Positions 7,874-16,645 are shown, numbered from the stretch's first letter. The stretch is 64,000 nt of DNA from Ralstonia pickettii (GCF_000607165.1 NZ_JFZG01000006.1:558001-622000); one strand, 5' to 3'. The notes: generated by a model from the letters alone, not told the origin. A program made the numbers and translations.

Positions 7874-8927
7874 CGTAGAACTCAGTTTCGTTGCAAGATA
7901 ACGGGCCAACGCTCATCAAAGCGGAACCCCAAGAGTAGCCCACTCCAAACCCCGCCATCAGCAAAGTCATGGGTGATGCAGCGAGCTGCTCGCTCAGGTT
8001 CGTGGTCATGAGCAGCGGAATTGACGCGCAACTCGTGTTGCCGTACAGGTCGATGTTGGTATGAAATTTTTCCGCGGGAATTTTTGACTTGCGCGCGAGA
8101 TGCTTCAGCATGAACTCATTTGCCTGGTGATAAAGAACACCGTCAACTTCATCGATTGATCGCTTAGCCACGGACAGCGTATCTGCCATCAAAGGCGGTA
8201 CCGAACGCAAAGTGAAGTTGAATATCTCTCCTCCGTCCATGAAGAGACAGGTCGGATCACGGCCGTTGAGACGCTCATCTTTAGTATTGCTCTCTCGATA
8301 TGCTCCCTGAGGAATCAAGAGATTGGTTGCGCCACGACCGTCCGTACCCACGACAAACACGCTCGATTCAGCCTGCGCATCCAGCTCAATCGCTGTCGCG
8401 GTACCCGCGTCCCCAAACAGCATCGCAGTAGCGCGATCCGAGGGCGACACTGTGCGGCTGATCGTATCGCCGGCCAACAGCAGCACCCGGCGCGAACCCG
8501 CCCTAATCAGGCTGGATGCTAGCCATAGGCCATAAGTGTAGCCAGAGCATCCCAAATTGACATCGAACGCAGCACAACCGATATCCAGGCCTAAACGCCC
8601 TTGTAATACACACGCCGTCGCGGGAAGACGGTAGTCGGGCGTTTGAGAGACAAAAACCAAGGCGTCAACCGTTGATTTGTCCCAGTTCAACCGTGTGAGC
8701 AGCGTGTTGGCCGCCTGAAAACACAAGTCGGAAGCTGTAACCCCCTCTTCGACCCAATAGCGCCTACGCACACCGATCATCTTGACGACGTCGCGAACTG
8801 ACTCCTCTCCGAACTCTACTTCGAAACGTCGATTGTCAATCTCACGACGCGGCAACACCGATACCACGCCACGAATGGCGACACCGTCAAGGCGGTGGGC
8901 GCTACCAGACGCTACCCGGTTACTCAT
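7863..8927 (-). CDS. 3-oxoacyl-ACP synthase III-like enzyme (second KAS III of the cassette)
   Basis: The 354-residue thiolase-fold protein has the complete KAS III triad: Cys127 in NLGCSGY, His267 in LYHQANEF and Asn297 in YGNTSCAS. KAS III enzymes condense a short acyl-CoA with malonyl-ACP, giving a 3-ketoacyl-ACP. The ATG at 8927 overlaps the ACP stop codon as ATGA, implying translational coupling. It is clearly diverged from the other KAS III in the cassette (9176-10186), so it is unlikely to be a recent duplicate; the two may act in sequence, on different primers, or as a heterodimer. Base composition is lower in GC than the flanking housekeeping genes. Confidence 0.9.
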   Translation of the reverse strand: MSNRVASGSAHRLDGVAIRGVVSVLPRREIDNRRFEVEFGEESVRDVVKMIGVRRRYWVEEGVTASDLCFQAANTLLTRLNWDKSTVDALVFVSQTPDYRLPATACVLQGRLGLDIGCAAFDVNLGCSGYTYGLWLASSLIRAGSRRVLLLAGDTISRTVSPSDRATAMLFGDAGTATAIELDAQAESSVFVVGTDGRGATNLLIPQGAYRESNTKDERLNGRDPTCLFMDGGEIFNFTLRSVPPLMADTLSVAKRSIDEVDGVLYHQANEFMLKHLARKSKIPAEKFHTNIDLYGNTSCASIPLLMTTNLSEQLAASPMTLLMAGFGVGYSWGSALMSVGPLSCNETEFYDAV

Positions 8928-9157
8928 GCCGTGGCTCGAGTGATCAACGCTTCAATATCGGCAACCGTTGCGCACTTGCCCAACGCCGCACCGTCCAGCG
9001 TCACGTTAAACAGTTCGTCCACAATCGCGATGGTCGATACCACAGCAAGCGAATCCCAACCGTGGTCGTGCAGCGCCAATTGCGGGCCAACGGTCGAGGG
9101 ATCGATCTCCAGAATCTCGGCCAGTTCTGCGTATAGCTTTTCCAATTTCCTCTCCAA
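8924..9157 (-). CDS. Acyl carrier protein
   Basis: A 77-residue acidic protein with the ACP signature HGWDSLAVV, Ser36 being the phosphopantetheine attachment site. The helices before and after match AcpP-like four-helix proteins. The frame begins with TTG at 9157, 18 bp after the stop of the upstream KAS III; no ATG is available in the right place, and the GGAGAGGAAA stretch lies just inside the gene, so the exact start (9157 or the TTG at 9145) is uncertain. It is coupled to the next KAS III by an ATGA overlap. A dedicated ACP between two KAS III genes indicates that the acyl group is built on this carrier rather than drawn from general fatty acid synthesis. Confidence 0.85.
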   Translation of the reverse strand: MERKLEKLYAELAEILEIDPSTVGPQLALHDHGWDSLAVVSTIAIVDELFNVTLDGAALGKCATVADIEALITRATA

Positions 9158-9175
9158 TCAATAAAAGGTAGTTCG

Positions 9176-10186
9176 TCAGTAATCGATGATAGTACCGGCC
9201 CAAGACAATCCGACTCCAAATCCCACCACCATGATCCTGCGACTACGCCCCGTCACCTGCGGCAACGAACTAAGTGCGATCGGGATAGTTGACGACACGG
9301 TATTGCCACAGTGCTCCATATGAATGACAAACTTGTCCTCTGGGATTTTGCACTTCTTGCGCAAGCTCTCCAGGATGAACGTGTTTGCTTGGTGAAAGAC
9401 AACATGATCGAGGTCATCCACCGCAAGTCCTGCTGTCTCCAGCAATTGCCTAACCAATGTGGGTACCGCCTTCAATGTGAAGGCCATTACCGCGGCACCA
9501 TCCATTTTCAGGTGATTCTCAGTGCGCACATTGCCGGAAGTATCTTCGTACTCTACGGCAGACGCCTCATTACGCGCGTGACGAGCCCCGCCCGTTTTGA
9601 CGATGAGGTCTTCCGCGCCCTCGCCATTCGTGCCAAAAATGAACGGTCCAATCGCGTCACCTTCGCTTGGGTGAGCCTCGATCAAGGTTGCGGCTGCGCC
9701 ATCGCCGAAAATGGTGCGTACGCTCTTGTCACGCGGATGGATGAATTTTGTATAAGTGTCGGCCGTCAGCAAAAGAATGCGACGAACGCTACCCGCCTCA
9801 ATCAAACCCTTTGCCAGAGAGAGGCCATACACGAACCCCGAGCAACCGAGGTTGAAATCCAAGGCGCCAATATCCTGACGCAAACCCAGCCTGCTTTGCA
9901 GGACACATGCCGTCGTCGGCAGAATGTAATCCGGTGATTGTGTGCAGAACAGCAGAAAGTCGATCGATTTCCGGTCGATTCTATGCTCGGCGAATAGCAC
10001 CTCTGCCGCACCAAACGCCAAGTCTCCGGCCGTTTCATGAGGCGCGGACACTCGCCGCTCAGCGATACCGGTCTTGTTCAGAATTTTCTCTGCCGACCAC
10101 TCCGGAAACAGGGCCGCCAGCTCTTCATTGTCAAGAACCGGGATCGGTAGGTAGGTACTGATAGCAGCGACTTTAGCTTTGATCAT
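9176..10186 (-). CDS. 3-oxoacyl-ACP synthase III-like enzyme (first KAS III of the cassette)
   Basis: 336 residues with a complete Cys-His-Asn triad: Cys115 in NLGCSGFVYG, His265 in FHQANTF and Asn295 in HCGNTVSST. It is the first gene of the minus-strand cassette; the ATG has an AAGATGAGAG purine run immediately upstream. KAS III enzymes use acetyl-CoA or other short acyl-CoAs as primer and malonyl-ACP as extender. Together with the ACP and SDR genes downstream it could make a 3-hydroxybutyryl-type thioester. The housekeeping fabH is normally in a fab cluster, which is not here, so this is an accessory copy. Confidence 0.9.
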   Translation of the reverse strand: MIKAKVAAISTYLPIPVLDNEELAALFPEWSAEKILNKTGIAERRVSAPHETAGDLAFGAAEVLFAEHRIDRKSIDFLLFCTQSPDYILPTTACVLQSRLGLRQDIGALDFNLGCSGFVYGLSLAKGLIEAGSVRRILLLTADTYTKFIHPRDKSVRTIFGDGAAATLIEAHPSEGDAIGPFIFGTNGEGAEDLIVKTGGARHARNEASAVEYEDTSGNVRTENHLKMDGAAVMAFTLKAVPTLVRQLLETAGLAVDDLDHVVFHQANTFILESLRKKCKIPEDKFVIHMEHCGNTVSSTIPIALSSLPQVTGRSRRIMVVGFGVGLSWAGTIIDY

Positions 10187-10489
10187 CTCTCATCTTCATA
10201 GGCTCAGAGCCCGAACGTCGCGCGCCTTAACGCGGCGCAGACTACGCTTGTTACCAGAACATTCCCCCTTCCCGGGGAGAGGGCTGGACACTTGCGCAAC
10301 CCACCTAGACTCGACGGCCTTGTGCGCATTCCGGCACCGGACAAACCAACGACAATTTGTGCACACTGGCGTGTCCCGCTGCGTTGGGGCGTCAGTATAA
10401 ATGATCCACTTTTGCACGGACCCCTTCGTCGCCATCTACAAGCGCATCAAGCAGCACCAGCGCGAACACTCTCTTGTCATTGCGGGTAC
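10187..10489. other. Gene-free stretch upstream of the acyl cassette
   Basis: No gene is supported here. It must hold the promoter of the minus-strand cassette that starts at 10186, but I cannot identify -35/-10 boxes with confidence. A partly palindromic CCCCCTTCCCGGGGAGAGGG block occurs at about 10264-10283, of a kind seen as dispersed intergenic repeats in this group. No integrase or transposase remnant is recognisable. Confidence 0.3.
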
Positions 10490-10519
10490 TTGCCAGCGTT
10501 TGACAACCCCGCATAAAAT
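10490..10519 (+). promoter_or_regulatory. Probable sigma-70 promoter of tRNA-Gly
   Basis: TTGCCA at 10490-10495 and TAAAAT at 10514-10519 are separated by 18 bp and would start transcription about four bases before the mature tRNA 5' end. Position and spacing fit; no experimental support. Confidence 0.5.
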
Positions 10520-10529
10520 GATGGACTGC

Positions 10530-10603
10530 GCGGGCGTCGTATAATGGTAATACCCTAGCTTCCCAAGCTAGAGCCGTGGGTTCGATTCCCATCGCCCGCT
10601 CCA
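10530..10603 (+). tRNA. tRNA-Gly (anticodon CCC)
   Basis: A complete cloverleaf can be drawn. The acceptor stem is GCGGGCG (10530-10536) with CGCCCGC (10593-10599), discriminator T and encoded CCA at 10601-10603. The anticodon stem CTAGC/GCTAG (10555-10559 and 10567-10571) encloses loop TTCCCAA, so the anticodon is CCC (10562-10564). The T-arm GTGGGTTCGATTCCCAT is canonical. It reads the glycine codon GGG. A strong terminator follows, and trmB, a tRNA methyltransferase gene, lies just downstream. Confidence 0.97.
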
Positions 10604-10616
10604 CCGAATAGTCTGA

Positions 10617-10638
10617 AGCCGCCCTCGGCGGCTTTTTT
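10617..10638 (+). terminator. Rho-independent terminator after tRNA-Gly
   Basis: AGCCGCC (10617-10623), a CTC loop and GGCGGCT (10627-10633) form a perfect 7-bp stem followed by a run of six T. It ends the tRNA transcript before trmB. Confidence 0.9.
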
Positions 10639-10689
10639 GTTGCCTGCTCGCCCCTCATTCCACCGACGGGCAAACGGCACGGGATCTCC

Positions 10690-11463
10690 ATGCAGCCCAT
10701 CGGACAACCGGGCACCGGCCCCGACGACATCACGCCGGAATCGCAAGACACCAATACCGCGGAAGGCGACGAAACGGGCGCGGAAACCGGGCACCCACGC
10801 CGCATCCGCTCGTTCGTGCGCCGGGCCGGCCGCACGTCGACCGGCCAGCAGCGCGCCATCGATGAACTCGGGCCCCGCTTCCAACTGCCCTACACTGCCG
10901 AGCCGCTCGACTGGGAAGCCGCCTTCGGCCGCACCGGCGCCAAGCGCATCTTCGAGATCGGCTTCGGCATGGGCGAGACCACCGCGCACATCGCGCAATT
11001 GCGCCCGGACGACGATTTTCTCGGTGTGGAAGTGCATGAGCCGGGCGTTGGCGCACTGCTCAAGCTGATCGGCGAACGCGAGATCGGCAACATCCGCATC
11101 GTTTCGCACGATGCGGTGGAGGTGCTGGCGCAGATGATTCCGGAAGGCACGCTTGATGGCATCCACGTGTTCTTCCCCGACCCGTGGCACAAGAAGCGCC
11201 ACAACAAGCGACGCCTGATCCAAAGCCCGTTCGTGGCGCGTCTAGCGGCCCACCTGAAGCCCGGCGGCTACTTGCATTGCGCGACCGACTGGGAGGAATA
11301 CGCTCACCAGATGCTGGAGGTGCTGTCCGCCGAACCGACGCTGGAAAACACCGCCGACGGCTTCGCGCCGCGCCCCGACTACCGCCCCGTCACCAAGTTC
11401 GAAAAACGCGGCCTGCGCCTCGGGCACGGCGTGTGGGACGTGGTCTTCCGCAAGCGCGGCTAG
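10690..11463 (+). CDS. trmB: tRNA (guanine-N7-)-methyltransferase
   Basis: The 257-residue protein has the TrmB fold: S-adenosylmethionine motif [15 protein letters not shown], the acidic VEVHEPG strand, and the diagnostic [15 protein letters not shown] signature. A basic, low-complexity N-terminal tail of about 45 residues (to RSFVRRAGR) precedes the conserved core, as is usual in Burkholderiaceae. It methylates G46 in the variable loop of tRNAs, using AdoMet. It follows tRNA-Gly on the same strand but is separated from it by a terminator, so it should have its own promoter. Confidence 0.95.
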   Translation: MQPIGQPGTGPDDITPESQDTNTAEGDETGAETGHPRRIRSFVRRAGRTSTGQQRAIDELGPRFQLPYTAEPLDWEAAFGRTGAKRIFEIGFGMGETTAHIAQLRPDDDFLGVEVHEPGVGALLKLIGEREIGNIRIVSHDAVEVLAQMIPEGTLDGIHVFFPDPWHKKRHNKRRLIQSPFVARLAAHLKPGGYLHCATDWEEYAHQMLEVLSAEPTLENTADGFAPRPDYRPVTKFEKRGLRLGHGVWDVVFRKRG

Positions 11464-11471
11464 CCGTATCC

Positions 11472-11499
11472 GCGCACGCTAGCCCGCGTTAGCGTGCGC
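11472..11499. terminator. Hairpin between convergent trmB and reductase genes
   Basis: GCGCACGCTA (11472-11481) and its reverse complement TAGCGTGCGC (11490-11499) form a 10-bp perfect stem with an 8-nt loop, overlapping the last codons of the minus-strand gene. No T-run is present; a bidirectional terminator role is inferred from the convergent position. Confidence 0.4.
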
Positions 11500-12601
11500 C
11501 GAAATGCGTATCGCCGAAGAGGTTCTTGGCGTGGCGCGGGAAAGCGCGCCAGTACTGCGGCGGCGCCTTGACCGTCGCGCCCAGTTCGGCAGCCGCAGCC
11601 CAGGCCCAGTGCGGGTTGTAGAGAAAGGCCCGGCCGACGGCGACCAAATCCGCACGCCCTTGCGCAACGATGGCCTCCGCCTCGTGTGCTTCGTTGATGA
11701 GCCCAACGGCGATGGTGGGGATGTCCGCTTCGTGGCGGATCTTCTCGGCGAACGGCACCTGATAGCCCGTAGAGAGCGGAATCTGCTGCAGCGGCGACAC
11801 ACCGCCTGACGACGCATCGATCCAATCGCAGCCGCGCGCACGCAGTGCCTGCGCAAATACCACCGAATCCTCCGGCGTCCAACCGCCCTCCACCCAATCG
11901 GTGGCAGACACGCGCACGCCAACCGGAATGTTGTCCGGCACCACGGCGCGCACCGCTTCAAAAATCTCCAGCGGATAACGCATGCGGTTCTCACGCGAAC
12001 CGCCATAGGCATCGGTGCGCTGATTGGCAATCGGCGACAGGAATTCGTGCAATAGATAGCCATGCGCGGCGTGCAGCTCGATGGCCGATAGCCCCAAACG
12101 CACAGCCCGGCGCGCGGTATCGACAAACTGGTCGCGCACGCGGGCGAGGTCCGCATCGGACATCTCGCGCGGGGCGCGCTCTTCGGGGCGCTGCGGCAAC
12201 GCGGACGGACCCATCGTTTCCCAGCCGCCGGCATCGAGCGCCAACAATGCACCGCCTTCCCAGGGCCGAGCGCTTGAAGCCTTGCGGCCTGCGTGCGCGA
12301 TCTGCATGCCGATCGGCACCAGCGCGTTCTGGCGAATGGCAGCAAGCGTGCGCTCAAGCGCGGCTTCGGTCGCGTCGTCCCACAAACCCAGGCAACCGTT
12401 CGTAATGCGCCCTTCCAGCGACACGGCGGTCGCCTCGATCATCAGCAACCCGGCCCCCGAAAGCGACAGGCCGCCCAAATGTGTGTGGTGCCACGCCGTA
12501 GCTTGGCCGTTGACGGCCGAATACTGGCACATCGGCGAGATGACGATGCGGTTCTCAAGCGTGAGACCGCGCAAGGAAAAAGGCTGGAAAAGAGCACTCA
12601 T
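11489..12601 (-). CDS. NADH:flavin oxidoreductase of the Old Yellow Enzyme family (YqjM-like)
   Basis: 370 residues, a (beta/alpha)8 flavoprotein. The N-terminus LTLENRIVISPMCQYSA holds the Cys that marks the YqjM subclass, QIAHAGRK contains FMN contacts, and LHAAHGYLLHEFLSP is the OYE active-site strand. The C-terminal VGRAFLYNPHWAWAAA closes the barrel. It reduces activated C=C bonds (enals, enones, nitro-compounds) using NAD(P)H; the physiological substrate is not known and probably relates to electrophile detoxification. It stands alone, with uppP following on the same strand after about 120 bp upstream. Confidence 0.92.
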   Translation of the reverse strand: MSALFQPFSLRGLTLENRIVISPMCQYSAVNGQATAWHHTHLGGLSLSGAGLLMIEATAVSLEGRITNGCLGLWDDATEAALERTLAAIRQNALVPIGMQIAHAGRKASSARPWEGGALLALDAGGWETMGPSALPQRPEERAPREMSDADLARVRDQFVDTARRAVRLGLSAIELHAAHGYLLHEFLSPIANQRTDAYGGSRENRMRYPLEIFEAVRAVVPDNIPVGVRVSATDWVEGGWTPEDSVVFAQALRARGCDWIDASSGGVSPLQQIPLSTGYQVPFAEKIRHEADIPTIAVGLINEAHEAEAIVAQGRADLVAVGRAFLYNPHWAWAAAAELGATVKAPPQYWRAFPRHAKNLFGDTHFGAR

Positions 12602-12720
12602 GATCGGGAGATTCGGCAGTCAGCGGCTGGCTAAAGAAACCGCCAGTGTGTCCGAATCCGCCCGATCGTGCAGACGGTGCGAAAGCCTCGCACCGAGGAA
12701 GGGAAATGCTCGCCGGTGGC

Positions 12721-13602
12721 TTAGGCTTGCCAGGCGATGAGGTGCGTATAAGCCGTCACCAGAACGATGACCCCGAAGATGATCCGGTACCAAGCAAAGC
12801 CGCGGAAATCATGCGTGGCAATGAACTTCAGCAGCCAGCGCACGCAGAAGAACGCCGAGATGAATGCGGCCACAAAACCGACCGCGAAGATGGACAGATC
12901 GTCAGCCGACAGCAGCGCGCGCGACTTGTACAGCTCGTACACCGTCGCGCCAAAAATCACGGGAATCGCCAGGAAGAACGAGAACTCCGTGGCCACCTTG
13001 CGCGACAGCCCGAACAGCAAGCCGCCGATGATGGTCGCGCCCGAACGCGACGTGCCCGGAATCAGCGCGAAACACTGCGCGAAGCCCACCTTGATGGCAT
13101 CGGAGATGCGCAGGTCATCCAGCGTTTCAATGCGTGGCGCGCCAGCCTTGGCGGCTTCGAGCAGTGCATTGGCGCGCGGATCGTGCGTCTCGCCGCGATG
13201 ACGTTCGCGCCATTCGGCCCACAGAATCACGAAGCCCCCGAGGATGAACGCCGACGCCACCACGATCGGGTTGAACAGATGCGCCTTGATCGCCTTGCCG
13301 AAGATCAGCGCAAGCGTGATCGCAGGAATCGTCGCCACGATCACGTTGATTGCAAAACGCTGCTGGCGCGGGTCATTCGGCAGACCCTTGATCACGTCGA
13401 TGATCTTGTGACGGAACTCCCAGCACACCGCTAGGATGGCGCCGAACTGGATCACGATCTCGAAGATCTTGCCCTTCTCGTCATTGAAATCGAGCAGTTG
13501 GCCAGCGAGGATCAAATGGCCCGTGCTGGAAATGGGAAGGAACTCGGTCAGACCTTCGACGATGCCGAGAATCAGCGCTTTGATGGCGAGTGCGATATCC
13601 AT
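12721..13602 (-). CDS. uppP: Undecaprenyl-diphosphatase
   Basis: The 293-residue integral membrane protein carries both BacA/UppP signatures: [17 protein letters not shown] near the N-terminus and [13 protein letters not shown] in the second half. It dephosphorylates undecaprenyl diphosphate on the outer face of the inner membrane, recycling the lipid carrier used for peptidoglycan and O-antigen assembly. Multiple hydrophobic helices (for example [20 protein letters not shown]) match the family. It does not lie in an operon with the LPS genes further along. Confidence 0.95.
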   Translation of the reverse strand: MDIALAIKALILGIVEGLTEFLPISSTGHLILAGQLLDFNDEKGKIFEIVIQFGAILAVCWEFRHKIIDVIKGLPNDPRQQRFAINVIVATIPAITLALIFGKAIKAHLFNPIVVASAFILGGFVILWAEWRERHRGETHDPRANALLEAAKAGAPRIETLDDLRISDAIKVGFAQCFALIPGTSRSGATIIGGLLFGLSRKVATEFSFFLAIPVIFGATVYELYKSRALLSADDLSIFAVGFVAAFISAFFCVRWLLKFIATHDFRGFAWYRIIFGVIVLVTAYTHLIAWQA

Positions 13603-13653
13603 GCAGTAAGCAAAGAGGGAAAAGAAAATGAAGCGCTGGGCGCGCAGCAGGAC

Positions 13654-14247
13654 TCAGGGCCGCTTGGCCTGAACGTGCACGCCTTCGGGCAAAACCGTGA
13701 TTGTACCGGGCTCTACGGCAATGCCAGCCACTTTCAGCTGTTCGGGCTTGAACGTGTAGACGGCGTAGTCGCTGAGCAGTTGGCCGGCAATCAACGAACC
13801 GATCGAACTGATCTGCGGGCCGATGCCGCCGGGCACGTTCTGCAAATCGAAGCGATCGACAGTGGGCTGATCCAGGCGAATCGAATGCGTGGGCGAGTCG
13901 TAATGCAAGCCGCTGGATACGGCCAGAGGCCCCGTCAGCGGCTGACGGAACAGACCGCTCTGCACCACAGCGTCCGCCTGGATGGCAATGCGATTGCGCG
14001 CGGGGTCAAGCGACACCTGCGGGTTGGACAATGTCACGTCAAAGAAGCCGAGAAAGCGCCGCTGGAACGGAAACTTGCGCGCCAGGGCATCTTGCATCTG
14101 GCCGCGGGAAAAGGTGTAGCCGTCGCCAGTCCAGCCGGTCGGCATGCAAGCCACGAGCGTGACGGCAACGGTCACAGCAACAGCGGCCGCACCCGCCCAC
14201 CAGCGGACGCGGTTGGAGCGGGCGGCAGGTTTCGTGGAATCGGTCAT
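13654..14247 (-). CDS. DUF1439-family lipoprotein
   Basis: 197 residues with a basic N-terminus, hydrophobic segment WWAGAAAVAVTVAVTLVAC and a lipobox ending at Cys34, so an outer- or inner-membrane-anchored periplasmic lipoprotein. The mature part (YTFSRGQMQDALARKFPF to the conserved DYAVYTF) resembles DUF1439 proteins, which have a lipid-binding-like SMP fold. Its function is not established; a role in lipid binding or membrane maintenance would be inference. The next gene (YkgJ family) lies upstream on the same strand with a 6-bp gap from its stop, so they are probably co-transcribed. Confidence 0.8.
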   Translation of the reverse strand: MTDSTKPAARSNRVRWWAGAAAVAVTVAVTLVACMPTGWTGDGYTFSRGQMQDALARKFPFQRRFLGFFDVTLSNPQVSLDPARNRIAIQADAVVQSGLFRQPLTGPLAVSSGLHYDSPTHSIRLDQPTVDRFDLQNVPGGIGPQISSIGSLIAGQLLSDYAVYTFKPEQLKVAGIAVEPGTITVLPEGVHVQAKRP

Positions 14248-14253
14248 GGTAAA

Positions 14254-14511
14254 TCAGTGCGCTGCGGTAGCGATTTCAAGTCGGGTCAGAAACTGCATGG
14301 CGTGGGTGGCCGAGCGGCCGCACATGTCGGGCTCGGGCTGCAGGCTACCGCACACCGCCGGACGTTCCGGCTGGCCGAAGATACGACAACCGTTGGCCTC
14401 GTCCAGTTGCGCGCAGCGCACGCCTGCCGGCTTGCCGTTCGGCATGCCAGGAATCGGGCTGGAGATGGAAGGCGCGATGCAGCACGCGCCGCAGTGGGGT
14501 CGACAGTCCAT
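14254..14511 (-). CDS. YkgJ-family cysteine cluster (zinc/iron chelating) protein
   Basis: A small protein rich in cysteine: CRPHCGACC near the start, then [19 protein letters not shown] and DMCG, the pattern of the YkgJ/CxxCxxCC metal-binding family. I prefer the ATG at 14511, which starts [11 protein letters not shown] as in homologues I recall; a GTG at 14562 in the same frame would add 17 residues and cannot be excluded. Neither start has a strong ribosome site. The bound metal and role are unknown. It sits directly upstream of the DUF1439 lipoprotein gene. Confidence 0.8.
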   Translation of the reverse strand: MDCRPHCGACCIAPSISSPIPGMPNGKPAGVRCAQLDEANGCRIFGQPERPAVCGSLQPEPDMCGRSATHAMQFLTRLEIATAAH

Positions 14512-14692
14512 GCTGTCCAAGTCAACGAAATCGGGGCGGAAACCGCTATTGTGCACCAGCACAATCGAGGCCTAGTCTGATTGACAATGCCGATGCCGCT
14601 TGACCCACCCTTGCGGCATGCGTACATTAATGACCGGAAAGTAAGTTATCTGTGAGTCAGTGATCGTGCGCACTGACTGACCCCCTACCGCC

Positions 14693-15436
14693 GTGACTGA
14701 TCAAGATTCCGAGTCTTCCTCCAAACGCTGGACCCGCCGCAAAGAGGCCCGCCCCCAAGAACTGGTCGCTGCCGCGCTGAACCTGTTCGTGGCGCGCGGC
14801 TACGCGGCCACGCGGCTGGAAGATGTGGCCTCTGCAGCCGGGGTATCCAAGGGCACGGTCTACCTGTATTTCGCCAACAAAGAAGAGCTGTTCAAGGCCG
14901 TTGTGCAGGAAAACCTGGTGCCCGCACTGGCTGAGGGCGAAGCCCTGATCGACAGCTTTGATGGCACCAGCGAAGCGCTGCTGCACGAGATTCTGATGGG
15001 CTGGTGGGAACTGATCGGCGAATCGCCAGCTTCGGGCCTCACCAAGCTGCTGATGGCCGAATCGGGCAACTTTCCGGACTTGGCGCAGTACTACCACGAA
15101 GAAGTGATCGAGCGCTGCGACCGCTTGTTCGCGCGCATCCTCGAACGGGGCATGGCCCGCGGCGAATTCCGCGACGTCAACATCGACCTCACCACGCTGA
15201 CCATGGTCGCGCCGATGATCTTCCTCATGATGTGGAAGCATTCGTTCGGCCCGTGCTCGCACCGGGAGTTGGAGCCTAAGGCGTTCATCTCCCATGTGGT
15301 GTCGCTGCTGCTGCACGGCGTGCTTCGCAATCCAGTGACAGGCGCAGTGATTCCGCCGCCGCCCGCCCTCACCGCACAACCGTGGCGCACGTTGCCAGAA
15401 GGTCCTGGCAACCCCGATGAAGGCACCGCGTCATGA
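14693..15436 (+). CDS. TetR/AcrR-family transcriptional regulator
   Basis: 247 residues starting at a GTG. The N-terminal helix-turn-helix is typical: LVAAALNLFVARGYAATRLE, ASAAGVSKGTVYLYFANKEELFKAVV. A long helical ligand domain follows and a proline-rich tail ends the protein. The next gene, pcm, starts about 95 bp after the stop on the same strand, and a TolC-type channel gene lies two genes on, so control of envelope or efflux functions is plausible. The ligand is unknown. Confidence 0.9.
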   Translation: MTDQDSESSSKRWTRRKEARPQELVAAALNLFVARGYAATRLEDVASAAGVSKGTVYLYFANKEELFKAVVQENLVPALAEGEALIDSFDGTSEALLHEILMGWWELIGESPASGLTKLLMAESGNFPDLAQYYHEEVIERCDRLFARILERGMARGEFRDVNIDLTTLTMVAPMIFLMMWKHSFGPCSHRELEPKAFISHVVSLLLHGVLRNPVTGAVIPPPPALTAQPWRTLPEGPGNPDEGTAS

Positions 15437-15531
15437 CAATGTCTGCCGGAATGTCCTCCGGACTTGCTAAAATGCCGGGTTTGTCGTCAAACCCTCATTC
15501 GCATCACTCGCTCCGCGTGGAAGGCATGCCC

Positions 15532-16182
15532 ATGGACATCGAAAAATCCCGGTTCAACATGATCGAGCAGCAAATCCGTCCTTGGGACGTGCTCGATACC
15601 GACGTTCTCGACCTGCTCAGCGTCGTCAAACGCGAACATTACGTGCCTGAGGCCTACCGCGCGTTGGCCTTTGTCGACATGGAAATCCCGCTGGCCGGCG
15701 GCCAGAACATGCTGGCTCCGCGTGTGGAAGCCCGGGTGCTGCAGGAGCTGGCTGTGCGCAAGCATGAAGACGTGCTGGAAGTGGGTGCAGGTTCCGGCTA
15801 CATGGCCGCCCTGCTGGCCCATCGCGGCCGCCAAGTCACCACACTCGACATCGTGCCGGAGCTCGTCTCCTTTGCCCGCGACAATCTTTCGCGCAATAGC
15901 GTAACCAACGTCGACGTGGTCGAAGCCAGCGGCGCGCAGGGCTGGGGCGATGGCCTGTACGACGTCATCTGCGTATCGGGCTCGGTGCCCGCCGTGCCGG
16001 AAGCACTGCTCAAGCAGCTCAAGGTGGGCGGTCGCCTGTCGATCTTCGTGGGCGGCGCGCCGGTCATGGAAGCACAGCTGATCACGCGCATCTCCAACAC
16101 CGAATATCAGACGCGCAACCTGTTCGAGACCTATGTGGCGCCGCTGGTGGGCGTTCCTGCACCGTCGCTCTTCCGCTTCTGA
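15532..16182 (+). CDS. pcm: Protein-L-isoaspartate O-methyltransferase
   Basis: The 216-residue product has the AdoMet motif VLEVGAGSGYMAALLA and the PCMT features QQIRPWDVLD and FVDMEIPLAGGQ. The start at 15532 (MDIEKSRFNM) is chosen because GGAAGG lies 7 bp upstream; the open frame goes back to an ATG at 15433 overlapping the TetR gene, but that extension is low-complexity and crosses a TAAAAT promoter-like box. The enzyme methylates isoaspartyl residues for protein repair. Some members of this group in Burkholderiaceae lack full activity, which cannot be judged here. Confidence 0.88.
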   Translation: MDIEKSRFNMIEQQIRPWDVLDTDVLDLLSVVKREHYVPEAYRALAFVDMEIPLAGGQNMLAPRVEARVLQELAVRKHEDVLEVGAGSGYMAALLAHRGRQVTTLDIVPELVSFARDNLSRNSVTNVDVVEASGAQGWGDGLYDVICVSGSVPAVPEALLKQLKVGGRLSIFVGGAPVMEAQLITRISNTEYQTRNLFETYVAPLVGVPAPSLFRF

Positions 16183-16205
16183 TCCATCTCGGCTCCCCAA
16201 TCATC

Positions 16206-16538
16206 ATGCAACAGCTCGCTCCCACCGCCCTCGCCCAATGGCTCGCCGACGCATCGCGCGCGAAGCCCGTCCTGCTCGACGTGCGCTGGACGGAGGAGTT
16301 GGAGATCTGTGCCATTCCCGGCATTACGCACATTCCGATGGACCAGATCCCGGCGCGTGCCAGCGAGCTGAATGCTGACCAAGACATCGTCTGCATCTGC
16401 CACCACGGCGGACGCAGCGCGCAGGTTGCGCAGTATCTGATCACGCAGGGTGGCTTTGATGCCGCGCGTGTCTACAACCTGCAAGGCGGCGTCCACGCCT
16501 GGGCTAACCAGGTGGACCCGCAGATGGCGACGTACTGA
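16206..16538 (+). CDS. Rhodanese-like sulfurtransferase, single domain
   Basis: 110 residues with one rhodanese domain. The active-site loop CHHGGRS contains the catalytic Cys, and VLLDVRWTEELEICAIPG is the usual N-terminal strand/helix. It is 23 bp downstream of pcm and 107 bp upstream of the TolC-like gene on the same strand. Such small proteins transfer sulfane sulfur; the partner is unknown. Confidence 0.93.
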   Translation: MQQLAPTALAQWLADASRAKPVLLDVRWTEELEICAIPGITHIPMDQIPARASELNADQDIVCICHHGGRSAQVAQYLITQGGFDAARVYNLQGGVHAWANQVDPQMATY

Positions 16539-16645
16539 TTGGGGAAGCCGCCGCCGGGCACAAACCTGTTCACCATCGACGCAGTCTGAACAGGCTCTGA
16601 CGCGCCCGCGCTGCCTTCCGAACGTTTTCCTCGCTCGGGGGCTTT

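Noticed and set aside
10196-10435. Minus-strand 79-codon frame between the cassette and tRNA-Gly
   Set aside because: No ribosome site, crosses a repeat-like GGGGAGAGGG block and has no recognisable content.
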